Source: Ustilago trichophora
Lineage: Eukaryota; Basidiomycota; Ustilaginomycetes; Ustilaginales; Ustilaginaceae
NCBI GenBank assembly: GCA_900323505.1
Contig: OOIN01000002.1
Location: 1,302,001-1,366,000 of the forward strand
Length of the DNA: 64,000 nucleotides
Reading direction: 5' to 3'
A program made the translations under genes and the position numbers. Each line of letters opens with the position of its first letter. Within the stretch, counting starts at the first letter, position 1. Positions 30,726 through 40,531 of this stretch are shown here, piece after piece. The notes beneath the pieces were generated by a model. The model ran no database searches and was not told the origin of the DNA. It saw nothing but the letters and a program-made list of their open reading frames with translations.

Positions 30726-33700
30726 TCAATCCTGTCTAATCTCCATTGCCTGTAAGTCCATCTCCCCGCCCTCCTGCTTACCATCTGTCAATTTGGCAGG
30801 GTCAACCTTTGCTACGGGGCTAGCTGCAACAGGGCTAGCCAAAGGAGAAGATCTATTTGGCAAGCTAGCCTTCCCTATGGCGCCCAAACCCATCCTTCCA
30901 CCCGCAAAGGCGGTAAATGGCGCACCGGTATTATTGACACTCGTGCTGGAACCGATGGGCGAAGATGAGGTAGAATTGAGATCGTTCAAGCTCATCTTTG
31001 TGCGGAGTTGGGAAACACCTGGTAAAGTTGGAGCTGACCAAATGTCTCCACCGCCAGCTGCGCTTGTCGTGGTGCCCGATCCGAGTGGAGGGGAAGAGGT
31101 GATCCAGCTATTGGTTGAGCTAGGGGCAGCAGCAGACCAGGTGTCGTTGGCGCCAAAGATGCTGCTCATCGTGCTAGAGCTGAAAGGAGGAAGACCAGCA
31201 GCGGTGCCATTGGTGCCTGGGGCCGAGCTGAGGCCGCTAGAGAGGCTCGGAGCCGGACCAAAGTTGTCCATTGTCGGATCGTAGTCCAAGGGGCCGAATT
31301 TGGAAGAGCCAGCAAAGGGGGCAGAGGACAGATCTTCGCCCGTTGAGCTGGCTTGGTGGCTATGCAGTCCCATGGCGCCAAAGCGGGGACTGGCGCTGAC
31401 GAAGCCCATCGACGAAGATGGATTGACGACGGACGATGACCCATCAATACCTTGTGGGAGGAGGGGGGAGTGACGTGAGAATGGACTGGCCGTGCCGGAT
31501 GCACCCAAGGAGAACAAGTTTGATCCCATGCCGGAAGCAGAGGGAACGTTAAGGTCCGAACTCAGTGGCAGGTTCAATACATTGTTCGGGTTGCCACTAC
31601 CGGCGTTTGCTGATGCGAGAGCCGACGAGCTCGACTTGGTTGCCAAGGACGAGGAGCCGCCGGCTGTGGGCAGGTGACGAGCGAGTGGGAACGCGAACCT
31701 GGACGATGACGTGGGCGAATGCTCGACTGAAGCGATACCCGCCGGAGGCGACTGAGTTGCGATCGCAGTGTGGGCCGGCAATACTGCTGCTGAAGTTGTC
31801 GGGGCAGAGATCTTACCGCCGGAAGCCGAAGGATTCTTGCTGATCACGGGCGAAGCGTGGTTCGAACCGGTACCGGTGGAAGGGACAAACTCTGGGTTGG
31901 CGGGATTCAGTGCAGTCGATGTGGAAGAGGCTGGCAATTTGGGCTGGGGCGGATTGTACGAAAGCTGAGGGAGCGGAAGGCTCGACCTGCGCCGAGCATC
32001 GATGGATGGATCATAAGGATCAAAACCCAGCGTCGGATCGTAGAGATCGTCTTGACTTGCCTCGGATGCACCAGACGGGAACTGCGAGGACGGTGGATGC
32101 GGTTGGCCGTAGAACGAATCCATCGGTCCATAAGGTCCGTTGCTCCCAAAGCCTCCCATACCCATGGCTTGGTCTTGCATACCAGCAGGAAGGTATGCCT
32201 TCCCAGGTGGAAGCATGGCTCCTTGAGCTGCGCCACCAGCGGCCGTGTAGCCCGAGCCAGCCATGGCATCGAAGCTCTGAGCCTGATGGTTGTGGTTTTG
32301 TCCACGTCGGAAACCGTTGCCAAAGCTCTGCATGAAGCCGCGCGATGCCCCAGCGAAACCAGTGCTGTTGTTGTTTGCAGATGCACCAAACTGACCAGCA
32401 GGACCCGAGACGGCGCGACCACCAAAGCTGCCCGCCTTGCCTCCTCTACCTCCGTGATGAGCCTTGCCTTTGTTGCCAGCAGCATTGGCGGTCGCGTGGG
32501 GACCGCTGGCATGACGATGACCACCGCGCTGAGATCCTCCAACAGCTGCTCCACCTCGTCGACCGTTGGCTGGGGGTCTGTTGAAAGCCTCTTTGGCTTG
32601 CTCTTTGACCTTTTCGATCTCGGCTCGCACCGAAGCAAGCTTGTCATCGCGCAGCTCGTCACGCTCTGCTTCAAGAGTCTTGGCGGTGGCTTCGAGGGAC
32701 CTGAGCTCCTTCTCGAGGACAGCAAGGGCTGCTTCGTCTTTGTCCCACTCGGCTTGAGCCGCAGCTTCTTCCGCCTCAACTTCCTTGCGCAATGCCTCGA
32801 CATTTGCCTCAAGCGTAGCGTCCTGCTCCTCCCACTCTGGTTGCTCCTTCTCGGTGATTTCTGCCTGCTCGTGAATCTCCTTGGTGTGGATGGTGGTCTG
32901 CTTGATGAGCTCCTGCAAAGCCAGCACCTTTTGACGGCTGCGGTGATCTGTTGCGCTCATACGATCCATACCACGCTTGACAGCATCGATCTCGTGACGA
33001 AGGCCGGCCTCTTGCTTGGAAGACTCCTTCCTTGCCTTTTTGACGTCGGCAATGAGAGATGCTTTGAGCGCCTCGCTGGCTTCTAGCTCGGCTTGCAAGA
33101 CGGCAAGACGCCGAGGTGCGTGCTCGACGGCAACGAGCTCGGGCGCAGACACGGGTAGACGACTGAGGGGTGAAGGCGATGCAGATCGGACGGCTGATGA
33201 CGAATCCACGGAACGAGAAGACTCGTGTTCGGTCCTTGTGCGCAGTGATGCGCGGAAGGCATCGTGAGTACCATCGAGACCAGCCTTGACGAGGAACTGG
33301 ACATCGTAGTCGGATTCGGGCTCGAGACCAAAGATGACGACGATGGCCTCGTGGGAACCGCGCTCGCCAAGCAATACATGCGACCAATCTTGGCCGTTGA
33401 CGGTGACAGACACTCGATCCTTGAAGACGCTGGTGACATGATGACGGGCGTCAGGTGCACCCTCGTATCCAGAATCCGAAGCGTCGGAAGCCGAAGCGGC
33501 TTCATCTTCGACTGCGGTCGCACCGTCGTCTGAAGGCCATGCATCATCGTCATTGGCAGAGTTGTGCGCCGAGTCGGAAGGGGCGGAGCTGTTGGAGCTC
33601 CTTCTGGGCTGTGCTGCCACGGTGGGAGGAGCGCGGAGGCGAATCTTTGTGACTTTGCGATTCAAACTTCGGGTTGCGACTAGACCTTCGGTGAGTTTGG

Positions 33701-34217
33701 AGATGGGTGTCTCGAGGGGTTGATTGGTGGTATTGGTTTGGGCAGATGCGTGGGCTGTTGCCGGTGTTCTGGACTTTGATACAGCAGCTGCGGTGGCAGA
33801 GGTAGGGGAAGGCGACACGGCGGTAGCTCTGGCCGAGGTGCGATGCGGAGAGGAGCTGCGGTTGGCGCTACTACCTGAAGACCTTGCTTTGACACGTTTG
33901 CGCAGTTGAGAGTTGACGACTTCGAGCGGAATGGCGCTTAGAGGCGGTGGACGAGTAGACCATAGAAGAGATACGGAGACGGGTGTAACATCGAGGAGTT
34001 CTATGCGATAAGGATGGTGCGGATGGTTCAAAGGACGTGGCCTTGCTTTGGGGTTCTGCCGCGCTAGTGGGGATGAAGAAGATGCTGTTGGTGGCGAAGA
34101 TGATGCTGCTACTGGTGGTGATGATGACGATTGCGATGCGACTGGATTTGACTGGGATGGATGAGATGCATCTGGCAATGGTGGCCCATCGCTGGACCGG
34201 GAGGCCGCGGTGGGCAT
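30726..34217 (-). CDS. Unrecognised 1,163-aa protein with split fibronectin type III-like domain and coiled coil
   Basis: I cannot assign a named family. Residues ~65-85 (YRIELLDVTPVSVSLLWS) and ~270-320 (DRVSVTVNGQDWSHVLLG ... LEPESDYDVQFLVKAG) look like the first and last strands of a fibronectin type III domain separated by a ~180-residue disordered insertion. Residues ~375-560 form a Glu/Lys/Ala-rich coiled coil. The rest (~570-1163) is Ser/Gly/Asn/Pro-rich and disordered, with a Gly/Arg/His-rich stretch (GGRGGKAGSFGGR) that might bind RNA. There is no signal peptide or membrane segment, so it is probably an intracellular scaffold. ATG at 34217; single exon. The unbroken 3.5-kb frame supports it as a real gene. 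Confidence 0.75.
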   Translation of the reverse strand: MPTAASRSSDGPPLPDASHPSQSNPVASQSSSSPPVAASSSPPTASSSSPLARQNPKARPRPLNHPHHPYRIELLDVTPVSVSLLWSTRPPPLSAIPLEVVNSQLRKRVKARSSGSSANRSSSPHRTSARATAVSPSPTSATAAAVSKSRTPATAHASAQTNTTNQPLETPISKLTEGLVATRSLNRKVTKIRLRAPPTVAAQPRRSSNSSAPSDSAHNSANDDDAWPSDDGATAVEDEAASASDASDSGYEGAPDARHHVTSVFKDRVSVTVNGQDWSHVLLGERGSHEAIVVIFGLEPESDYDVQFLVKAGLDGTHDAFRASLRTRTEHESSRSVDSSSAVRSASPSPLSRLPVSAPELVAVEHAPRRLAVLQAELEASEALKASLIADVKKARKESSKQEAGLRHEIDAVKRGMDRMSATDHRSRQKVLALQELIKQTTIHTKEIHEQAEITEKEQPEWEEQDATLEANVEALRKEVEAEEAAAQAEWDKDEAALAVLEKELRSLEATAKTLEAERDELRDDKLASVRAEIEKVKEQAKEAFNRPPANGRRGGAAVGGSQRGGHRHASGPHATANAAGNKGKAHHGGRGGKAGSFGGRAVSGPAGQFGASANNNSTGFAGASRGFMQSFGNGFRRGQNHNHQAQSFDAMAGSGYTAAGGAAQGAMLPPGKAYLPAGMQDQAMGMGGFGSNGPYGPMDSFYGQPHPPSSQFPSGASEASQDDLYDPTLGFDPYDPSIDARRRSSLPLPQLSYNPPQPKLPASSTSTALNPANPEFVPSTGTGSNHASPVISKNPSASGGKISAPTTSAAVLPAHTAIATQSPPAGIASVEHSPTSSSRFAFPLARHLPTAGGSSSLATKSSSSALASANAGSGNPNNVLNLPLSSDLNVPSASGMGSNLFSLGASGTASPFSRHSPLLPQGIDGSSSVVNPSSSMGFVSASPRFGAMGLHSHQASSTGEDLSSAPFAGSSKFGPLDYDPTMDNFGPAPSLSSGLSSAPGTNGTAAGLPPFSSSTMSSIFGANDTWSAAAPSSTNSWITSSPPLGSGTTTSAAGGGDIWSAPTLPGVSQLRTKMSLNDLNSTSSSPIGSSTSVNNTGAPFTAFAGGRMGLGAIGKASLPNRSSPLASPVAASPVAKVDPAKLTDGKQEGGEMDLQAMEIRQD

Positions 34218-34727
34218 CGAGGTGATGTGGGACGCTAGTCTGTCCCGGAACGAGGTGTTGAGATCAGAATGCTGTGGATGCGCGAATGTCGAAACCGATC
34301 AGCAGCAAGATGCTGATGAGCTTTATTTTGCGAGAGTATGCTGGAAGGCTAGCGGATTGCTAGGAGTGGCATTCGACGAACGATGGAAGAGTGACGACGC
34401 CTGTGTGCAAGAGTCGCTTGGGCGGCCAGAGACCGTGTTGCGCCAAGTTGACCTTAGGCAGGGTAGAGTAGAAAGGCTTCTGGCGAGCTTTTTGTGTGTG
34501 TGTGTGTTTGAAGTGAACAACGTTGGTAAAAGAGAGAGATGGCCACTATGGATGATGATGATGGTTGGAGTCGATCAGCGAAATTGGTGTTGGTCAATCC
34601 ATCAAAACGGCGGCTGACGCATTCCGAAACTGTCAAATTGGCGAAAGGAAAGGCTGAGCATAAATTCATTCATTTCCTTCTTTCTCTCTCTTTCTCTCTG
34701 TCTGCTGTCACACCTGTGAGATCTATT

Positions 34728-34753
34728 AAAAAAAAAAAAAAAAAAAAAAAAAA
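34728..34753. repeat. Poly(A) tract, 26 nt
   Basis: An uninterrupted A-run lies in the intergenic region upstream of the FN3/coiled-coil gene. I see no retroelement sequence or target-site duplication beside it. Confidence 0.9.
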
Positions 34754-35811
34754 TGTGAGCTTTCATGATGAGCCATTCTCGACGTAACATAGCCTTGTTG
34801 CAAAAAAGGAGACAGAAAAAAGACGCTGTGCTTCCATGAGAGAAATTTTTTCCTCTACAAATGCTTTGCCAAAGCGAGTGCAACTTGATTCTTCTCTTCC
34901 TCATCGTTTAACAAAGTATCTGGATATCTCCTCATAGAGTCCTCCTCGCCATCTATTATCTTCCGACAGGAAGAGAACTGGAGAGAAGCCAGTCGTCACA
35001 GCCTACGCCTTCTCACGAGGGCGATGGTTCTTCGGCTGGTAGGATTCTAACAAGGATATTCCTAGACCAACTCGGTGCATCTTTGGCTGACTTGCCGGGT
35101 TCCTTTTCATCAAGGTCCCATCTTTTATCCATGGCGATGGCTCAGTCACCTAATGCCCCTACATTCCTTGTTTCTTGCTTTTCCCCTCTCTTTCACTCCC
35201 TCCTTTGCTCCTCTTTCGATGACCATGACGCTATCTGCAAGGGTAGTGTGGTGGGATTTAGACCTTCCTTCTACCCTTTCCTCTTTCGTTTCTTCCACGA
35301 TCTCTTCTCTACTTGTACTTGATGACAGTTACAGAAATAGCTGCTCCGCGATACCACCTCCAAGTGATCTTCCGATTGTATTGTGTGCCAGCAGAGTTCA
35401 GATTGATACTGTACTGTACATCATGAGCGAGACGAAAAAACCAATGTCAGAAAGTCGGATAGTGTGAGGCTTAGCGATGTAACAGTTTTTCTCAAGCCAC
35501 AGATCTCATCGGGCCGTTTTTCCCGGCCGATGCCTGTTGGACCAAACCCCGGCCTTTCTTCAAGACTTCTGGAGCGCTTCGGCCCAACCTCGTCGCTTCG
35601 TCGAGTGATAGGCATCCTCATGAGCTCGCCTATCTTGATCCCACCAAACAGCCCAGTTGTCAAGCCAAGGCATCGACTGTCCCGCCAGAAAGAAAAAGTG
35701 CGGGGAAAAGGGATCCATCGGTTGGTTTTTGGTTTTTGGCCAGATGACCCTGAATTCATCTAAATTTTTGGTGTATCTTTTTTGGTTCTGCCTTTTTGCT
35801 CCACCTTTTTT

Positions 35812-35853
35812 TCTTTCTTTTCTTTCTTTTCTTTCTTTTCTTTAATTTTCTTT
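35812..35853. repeat. CTTTCTTTT-type pyrimidine microsatellite
   Basis: An imperfect run of CTTT and CTTTT units of ~40 bp lies in the gene-poor region, with no coding role visible. Confidence 0.85.
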
Positions 35854-36565
35854 TGGAAGCCGCTTTGTTCTGCATTGTATGCACGGGCACTGAAAAAGTT
35901 GATTTGGCCGGCCAAGTTGAGGAATGGTGACACACACGACACTCTACACTCAGCGCAACATGCAATCACCTTACCTGTTCTGCCCATCATCTTTCCTTGC
36001 GAGACGATTTGAGTTTCATTGACCTTCTTGTACGGGCTCAAGATGTGCAGTTTTAACACGGTGTCAAGACGGAGAGAAAGTAGTACTGAAGAAGGAGTAG
36101 GGAGTGAGCTGTTGGGGGGTTGGGGGTGATGGACCCTGAGCACAAGCAAGGTGCGGTGTTTGCATCGGAGTGCAACTAAAGTGCGCACTTTCTACCGCCT
36201 CTCCCCTCCTTCGCTCACAAGCTCAGAGTTCGGCTGAAAACTCTCTCACCAGACCACACATACAGTCCACACACACAGACACACATGAGCTTACTCACTC
36301 TATTTAGATGGAGCAAATGGTAGAGTACCATAGGTTTGTGTCATGTGAGCCTCGGTTCCCCGCGTTTTCCACTTGAGCACAGACCATGAACTCAGGACAC
36401 CTTCTCCTCCACAGTCTGCAGTAGAGGACGGCCTTCAAAGTCTGCCTATTTCCCCGGGTGGTCACAACATGTCTTCACTCTGGCATGGCTTGGCATGGCG
36501 CGCAAGGTTGTCGTGGGGAGTCTTCCGCTGCTCAGATGTGCACGGATGGCGAGGGCCGTTATATG

Positions 36566-36575
36566 TATATATAAA
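36566..36575 (+). promoter_or_regulatory. TATA box of lactonase-like gene
   Basis: TATATATAAA lies 133 bp before the ATG at 36708. It is the strongest TATA match in the window. Confidence 0.6.
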
Positions 36576-36707
36576 CTCGGGCTGGATCTCATCGATACCG
36601 GCTGCTCCTCAACTCCTTGGTGTGAGTCCCATCTTTGCATCAGTCCGGCATCGCTACATTGATATCTCACCATCCATCTACTGCTTTCCTCAGCAATTTC
36701 GCCTGCA

Positions 36708-37687
36708 ATGTCCGGCCAATTCAGCCAACATCAGCTACGAGATGGCATCGTGCTGCCTCATGTCCTCAACAAAGCTCCAAAGGGTACCAAAGCTCACGTT
36801 ATCTGTCTGGGATACCTCCAGGCTGATGCGGGTTGGTTTAAGCGCGGTGGGAACACTTCGCTCATGAGCAACCCCAAAGGTCCTGCCGAGCCCGAACGTC
36901 GTGATCTTATCATGTATTCTGTGCTCATCGAGCATCCGACTGAAGGTTTGATTCTTTGGGAGACTGGTTGTGGAAAAGACTACCCTGGTAAGTTGATTCG
37001 CAGAATAGATGGCGGCATTAGATGGCTCTTGACGAGAAGCTAAAACTGTGTCTTTTGCGTTGATACTTGTCCTTTTGTGTAGAGGTCTGGGGTGCCCCTC
37101 TGAACGACATCTTTGCGCGATCCCGCTACGAACCCGAGCACGAACTCGAAGCAGCCATCGCCAAGACCGGTAACAACATCAAAGACATCAAACAAGTCAT
37201 CATCGGTCATCTCCACCTCGATCACGCTGGTGGCCTCGAACACTTTCGCAAAACCAACATACCCATCTGGGTCCATGAACGAGAACTAAAATCCGCCTTC
37301 TTCAGCTGTGCCACCGGCGCCGATCGCGGAGTCTACCTCCCACACTACCTCTCCCTCGACCAACTCAATTGGAAAACCTTCGACGATCGAACCATAGATT
37401 TCGCCCAAGGCATCACCCTTCACCATCTTCCAGGCCATACAGACGGTCTCATCGGAATGCAAATCAACCTAGAAAACGACGGAACTTTCCTCTTCGTAAG
37501 CGATCACGCTCATATCATGGAAAACTACAATCCAGGCATCCCACAAGGCTGGCTCGCTAGAGATCATCCAGCTTGGTTCAACTCAAATCAAAGATTGCAA
37601 AGATTGGAAAAATCAACAGGTGGATTAGTCGTTCCTGGACACGATTTGGAGACCGTCACGCCTCTACTTGGTCGGGTTCTCACTTGA
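36708..37687 (+). CDS. AHL-lactonase-like metallo-beta-lactamase-fold hydrolase (spliced)
   Basis: Exons 36708-36987 and 37083-37687 flank a 95-nt intron (GTAAGT...TGTAG) and encode 294 aa. The metal-site signature is complete: HLHLDHAGG (HxHxDH), HTDGLIG, SDHAH (bridging Asp) and VPGHD (last His). Order, spacing and the N-terminal pattern (YSVLIEHPTEGLILWETGCG) match the N-acyl-homoserine-lactone lactonase branch (AiiA/AhlD/AttM type) rather than glyoxalase II or RNase Z. Such enzymes open homoserine lactone rings and quench bacterial quorum sensing, though fungal members may act on other lactones. There is no signal peptide, so it appears intracellular. It is preceded by a strong TATA box and the longest gene-free stretch of the window. 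Bacterial ancestry is plausible, but the intron and codon use are host-like. Confidence 0.85.
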
Positions 37688-37887
37688 TATTCAAGTTTTT
37701 TTTTTCCTAGCGCAACGTGTGCATTCTTCGCTTTTGCTTTCTTTTGAATCAATTTCTTATGCTCAGTCTGCATCGTCCGTTCAATGTGACGAAAGATTTT
37801 TAATATATGACAGAGTGCAATGCTGAATTGTTCAAGACCTAGTGAAAGAGATATGATACATGCTCAACCCAAGAGTCAAAGACCTCT

Positions 37888-39693
37888 TCAAGGACGAGAG
37901 CTCAAACTAGGCCCACTACCCGGACTCTCGGCACCCGCATCATCAACCTTGATCCTCTTGAGATCATTGACAAAGCTCAACCCCCACCAACTGGCCGTAT
38001 GCTTCTTGACATACCTACTGAGCTTTTCAAAGTTTTCCCTCCTGACATTCGTCGGCATAGTCAACGCCTCATGAATGGCATCCGACACAGCAAAAGCATC
38101 CCACGGATTACAGATCAGAGACCCATTCAGCGACTGTGCTGCACCCGCAAATTCGGACAGGATCATGACTCCAGCACGTTCCTCCTGACACGCAATGTAT
38201 TCGTAAGAGACGAGGTTCATGCCATCCCTCGTAGATGTCACCAGACAGGCGTCAGAGATGGCATAAAGGGCGCAGAGCTCGTCAAAGCTGACGGATCGAT
38301 GGAGGAAGTGGATCGGCATCGATTCGACTGTTCCAAAGCGTCCGTTGATGCGGCCAACTGCTTCGTTGACTGTCGCTCGGAGGTTCTGGTACTCTTCGAC
38401 GTCCTGTCGGGAAGGAACGGCGACTTGGACGAGAACAACCTTTCCGACCCATTCGGGATGGTCTTGCAAGAACGTTTCCAACGCATGAAGCTTCTGAGGT
38501 ACGCCTTTGATATAGTCGAGTCGGTCAACACCAACAATGATCTTGACTCCTTCGAAACGACGTTGGAGGCTCTTGATACGTTCTTTGACGCTTTCGCGTT
38601 TCAGTCCGTCTTCGAATTGGCTAGGTTCGATGCCGATAGGATAGGTACCGACGTGAACGTAGCGACCTTCAAATTCGGCACCATTGGGCATGGTCGGAAG
38701 GCCAAGGATACGGGTGCATGACGAGAGAAAGTGTCGAGCATAGTCGTAGGTGTGAAAGCCAATCAGGTCGCAATGCAAGATGCCAAGCAGGATCTCGCGA
38801 CGAACGGGGAGGATACGGTAGATCTCGGAAGAGGGGAAAGGGGTGTGAAGGAAGAAGCCGATCTTGATCGAGCCGCGACCGCTGGAGCCATCGCTGGTGC
38901 CAAGACCGCGCCCTGTGGCAGTATTGCTACGCGCCGAATCGCGACCTTGATATCCATCCTCATCGGCAGGTGGTGAGCTGGGGCGAGCACTGCATGTAGT
39001 TTCGTACGCAGAAGGCGCAGCAAGCAGATCATCGTCCTGAAGCTGAAGCGTACCGTCGACACCATGCCTGACATGCTCCAGCTCCCTCTGCGAAGTAGCG
39101 CCCTGTTGCTCACTCCCCTCGATCAGCGTCCTGAGCATCAAAGGAAGCAGCATGAGATGGTAATCCTGCACCCACACCATATCTCCCTGTCTAACGATGC
39201 TCCTGATCTTCTCTGCGAACCTCAAATTCGCCTCTCGGTAAGCTAGCCAGTTGGTCTCGTCAAAGTTCATCTCACCAGGATGGTAGTGGAAGAGCGGCCA
39301 GAGGATCGAGTTGGAAAAGCCATTGTAGTGTCGATCAGCGATCTCGTCGGAAATCCACACCGGCTGACAGCTGTACTCCTCGCGAAGACGTTTCTCGATG
39401 TACTCTTCGTCCTTGGGAGGTACGGAGAGACCAGGCCAGCCGATCCAGGTGAAATTCATCGTTTTCTTACATCCGGAGAGCGCAGAGACGAGACCGCCGG
39501 AGGAGAGGCTGAAGGTGTAGCCGCCAGGAACGGAGGGGTCGACCTTGATGGTGACGGGAAGTCGGTTGGAGACGACGATAAGGGAAGCGCCTTCCATGGG
39601 TGGTGCGGATGCGCAGAGGTCTTCAATGTGTTTTGTTTGGGCTGCAGTGATGGGGTCGTTACCCTGCTGCTGTGAGGTTGATGAGGATGCCAT
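37888..39693 (-). CDS. TPS1: Alpha,alpha-trehalose-phosphate synthase (UDP-forming)
   Basis: The 601-aa GT20 glycosyltransferase makes trehalose 6-phosphate from UDP-glucose and glucose 6-phosphate, the first step of trehalose synthesis in the stress-protectant pathway. Signatures run from SNRLPVTIK near residue 45 through WIGWPG, YHPGEMNFDE, VWVQDYHLMLLP, FFLHTPFPSSE, GVDRLDYIKGVPQK and the nucleotide-sugar site RDGMNLVSYEYIA. Fungal Tps1 is usually ~500-520 aa. The extra length is a ~85-residue Ser/Asp/Gly-rich insertion at about residues 198-285, between the helix after DYHLMLLPLMLR and the KIGFFLHTPFP strand. There is no phosphatase domain. Start ATG at 39693. The promoter side contains the (AGTAC)8 array ~660 bp upstream. 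Confidence 0.95.
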   Translation of the reverse strand: MASSSTSQQQGNDPITAAQTKHIEDLCASAPPMEGASLIVVSNRLPVTIKVDPSVPGGYTFSLSSGGLVSALSGCKKTMNFTWIGWPGLSVPPKDEEYIEKRLREEYSCQPVWISDEIADRHYNGFSNSILWPLFHYHPGEMNFDETNWLAYREANLRFAEKIRSIVRQGDMVWVQDYHLMLLPLMLRTLIEGSEQQGATSQRELEHVRHGVDGTLQLQDDDLLAAPSAYETTCSARPSSPPADEDGYQGRDSARSNTATGRGLGTSDGSSGRGSIKIGFFLHTPFPSSEIYRILPVRREILLGILHCDLIGFHTYDYARHFLSSCTRILGLPTMPNGAEFEGRYVHVGTYPIGIEPSQFEDGLKRESVKERIKSLQRRFEGVKIIVGVDRLDYIKGVPQKLHALETFLQDHPEWVGKVVLVQVAVPSRQDVEEYQNLRATVNEAVGRINGRFGTVESMPIHFLHRSVSFDELCALYAISDACLVTSTRDGMNLVSYEYIACQEERAGVMILSEFAGAAQSLNGSLICNPWDAFAVSDAIHEALTMPTNVRRENFEKLSRYVKKHTASWWGLSFVNDLKRIKVDDAGAESPGSGPSLSSRP

Positions 39694-40531
39694 GTTGGCG
39701 GAGAAGTGACCAGTGATACTGCGATACGATCTGAGCGCCTATGGTCTAGGTGGAGACGGTGGTGGTGGTAGAGCAAGAAGCGAGGCACTTTTGAAGGTCA
39801 GAGGATGGTTGCAGCGACGGAAGAAGTCGAAAGAATAGCGTAGGCACGGTTGTCAAGACCAAAGGATCGACGGCTGCAAGATTGAATGCCAGAGTGACTA
39901 ATATCCCTGTCTACTGTGGTGGCTTGACCGACGCAACGCGAGGTTTCCAACCACTGATCTCGTCCGATCGTCTTGTACCAAGTGAGTGTTTGGTGGAGTA
40001 TCTGAGAATGTAGCAGACTATCAAACGCTAGAACTGGAAGATTCCGTCGAATGTGGTTGATAGTGTCCAGAGTGTATTCCTGTTTGTGTCGACTGTGCCA
40101 ATTTGGGCGATGAAGCCACGAGAACTTTCTGCGTGGGCTGTGTGTCTCATGCGCACTGAGCGCATTCCATTTCTATCCAAAAACTCCAAAATTCGCACAG
40201 CGCTTTGAAATTGCACGCGAGCTTTTGTGTGGAGCACAAGGTCTAGATTTTCAGCGATAAAGCCGTATGCTGCCTCGCGTTTTCAACAGCAGTCTTGGCG
40301 GACGATGGCGTGCACGTTCCACAACACAAGATCACACACAGCATCACTTCTCCCTAGTACAGTACAGTACAGTACAGTACAGTACAGTACAGTACCGTTC
40401 GAAACTGTATAGCGCACACAAGTCAGATTATGATGCTCCGATTAAACCCTCGACAATGTGTGTATGTACAGTACAGTCCATGATTGAACAAGAAAGGAGA
40501 AAGACAGATATCGCTTGGCAGAGTCTGTGGT
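39694..40531. promoter_or_regulatory. Intergenic region upstream of TPS1 with (AGTAC)8 array
   Basis: This 838-bp region lies between the TPS1 start (-) and the GCV1 stop (-). It contains the TPS1 promoter and the GCV1 terminator, a perfect pentamer array (40356-40395) and a further GTACAGTACAGT at 40466-40477. I saw no TATA box at a suitable distance from TPS1. Confidence 0.5.
40356..40395 (+). repeat. Perfect pentanucleotide array (AGTAC)8
   Basis: Eight exact head-to-tail copies of AGTAC lie ~660 bp upstream of TPS1 and ~140 bp beyond the GCV1 stop codon. It is the longest example of a motif seen at about fifteen intergenic sites in the window. Confidence 0.95.

Larger units (their letters stand above)
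34218..36707. other. 2.5-kb gene-poor intergenic region
   Basis: This is the largest stretch without a recognisable gene. It contains a 26-base A-run (34728-34753), a TACTGTACTGTACA motif at 35407-35420, a CTTTCTTTT-type repeat (35812-35853), a short (CA)n at about 36265, and a strong TATA box for the lactonase gene at 36566-36575. Open frames up to 130-160 codons occur on both strands, but their composition is not protein-like and several start only at non-ATG codons. Confidence 0.5.

Noticed and set aside
35464..35763. 99-codon open frame in the gene-poor region
   Set aside because: No homology or domain recognised, no Kozak-like start, and composition not distinct from other frames.
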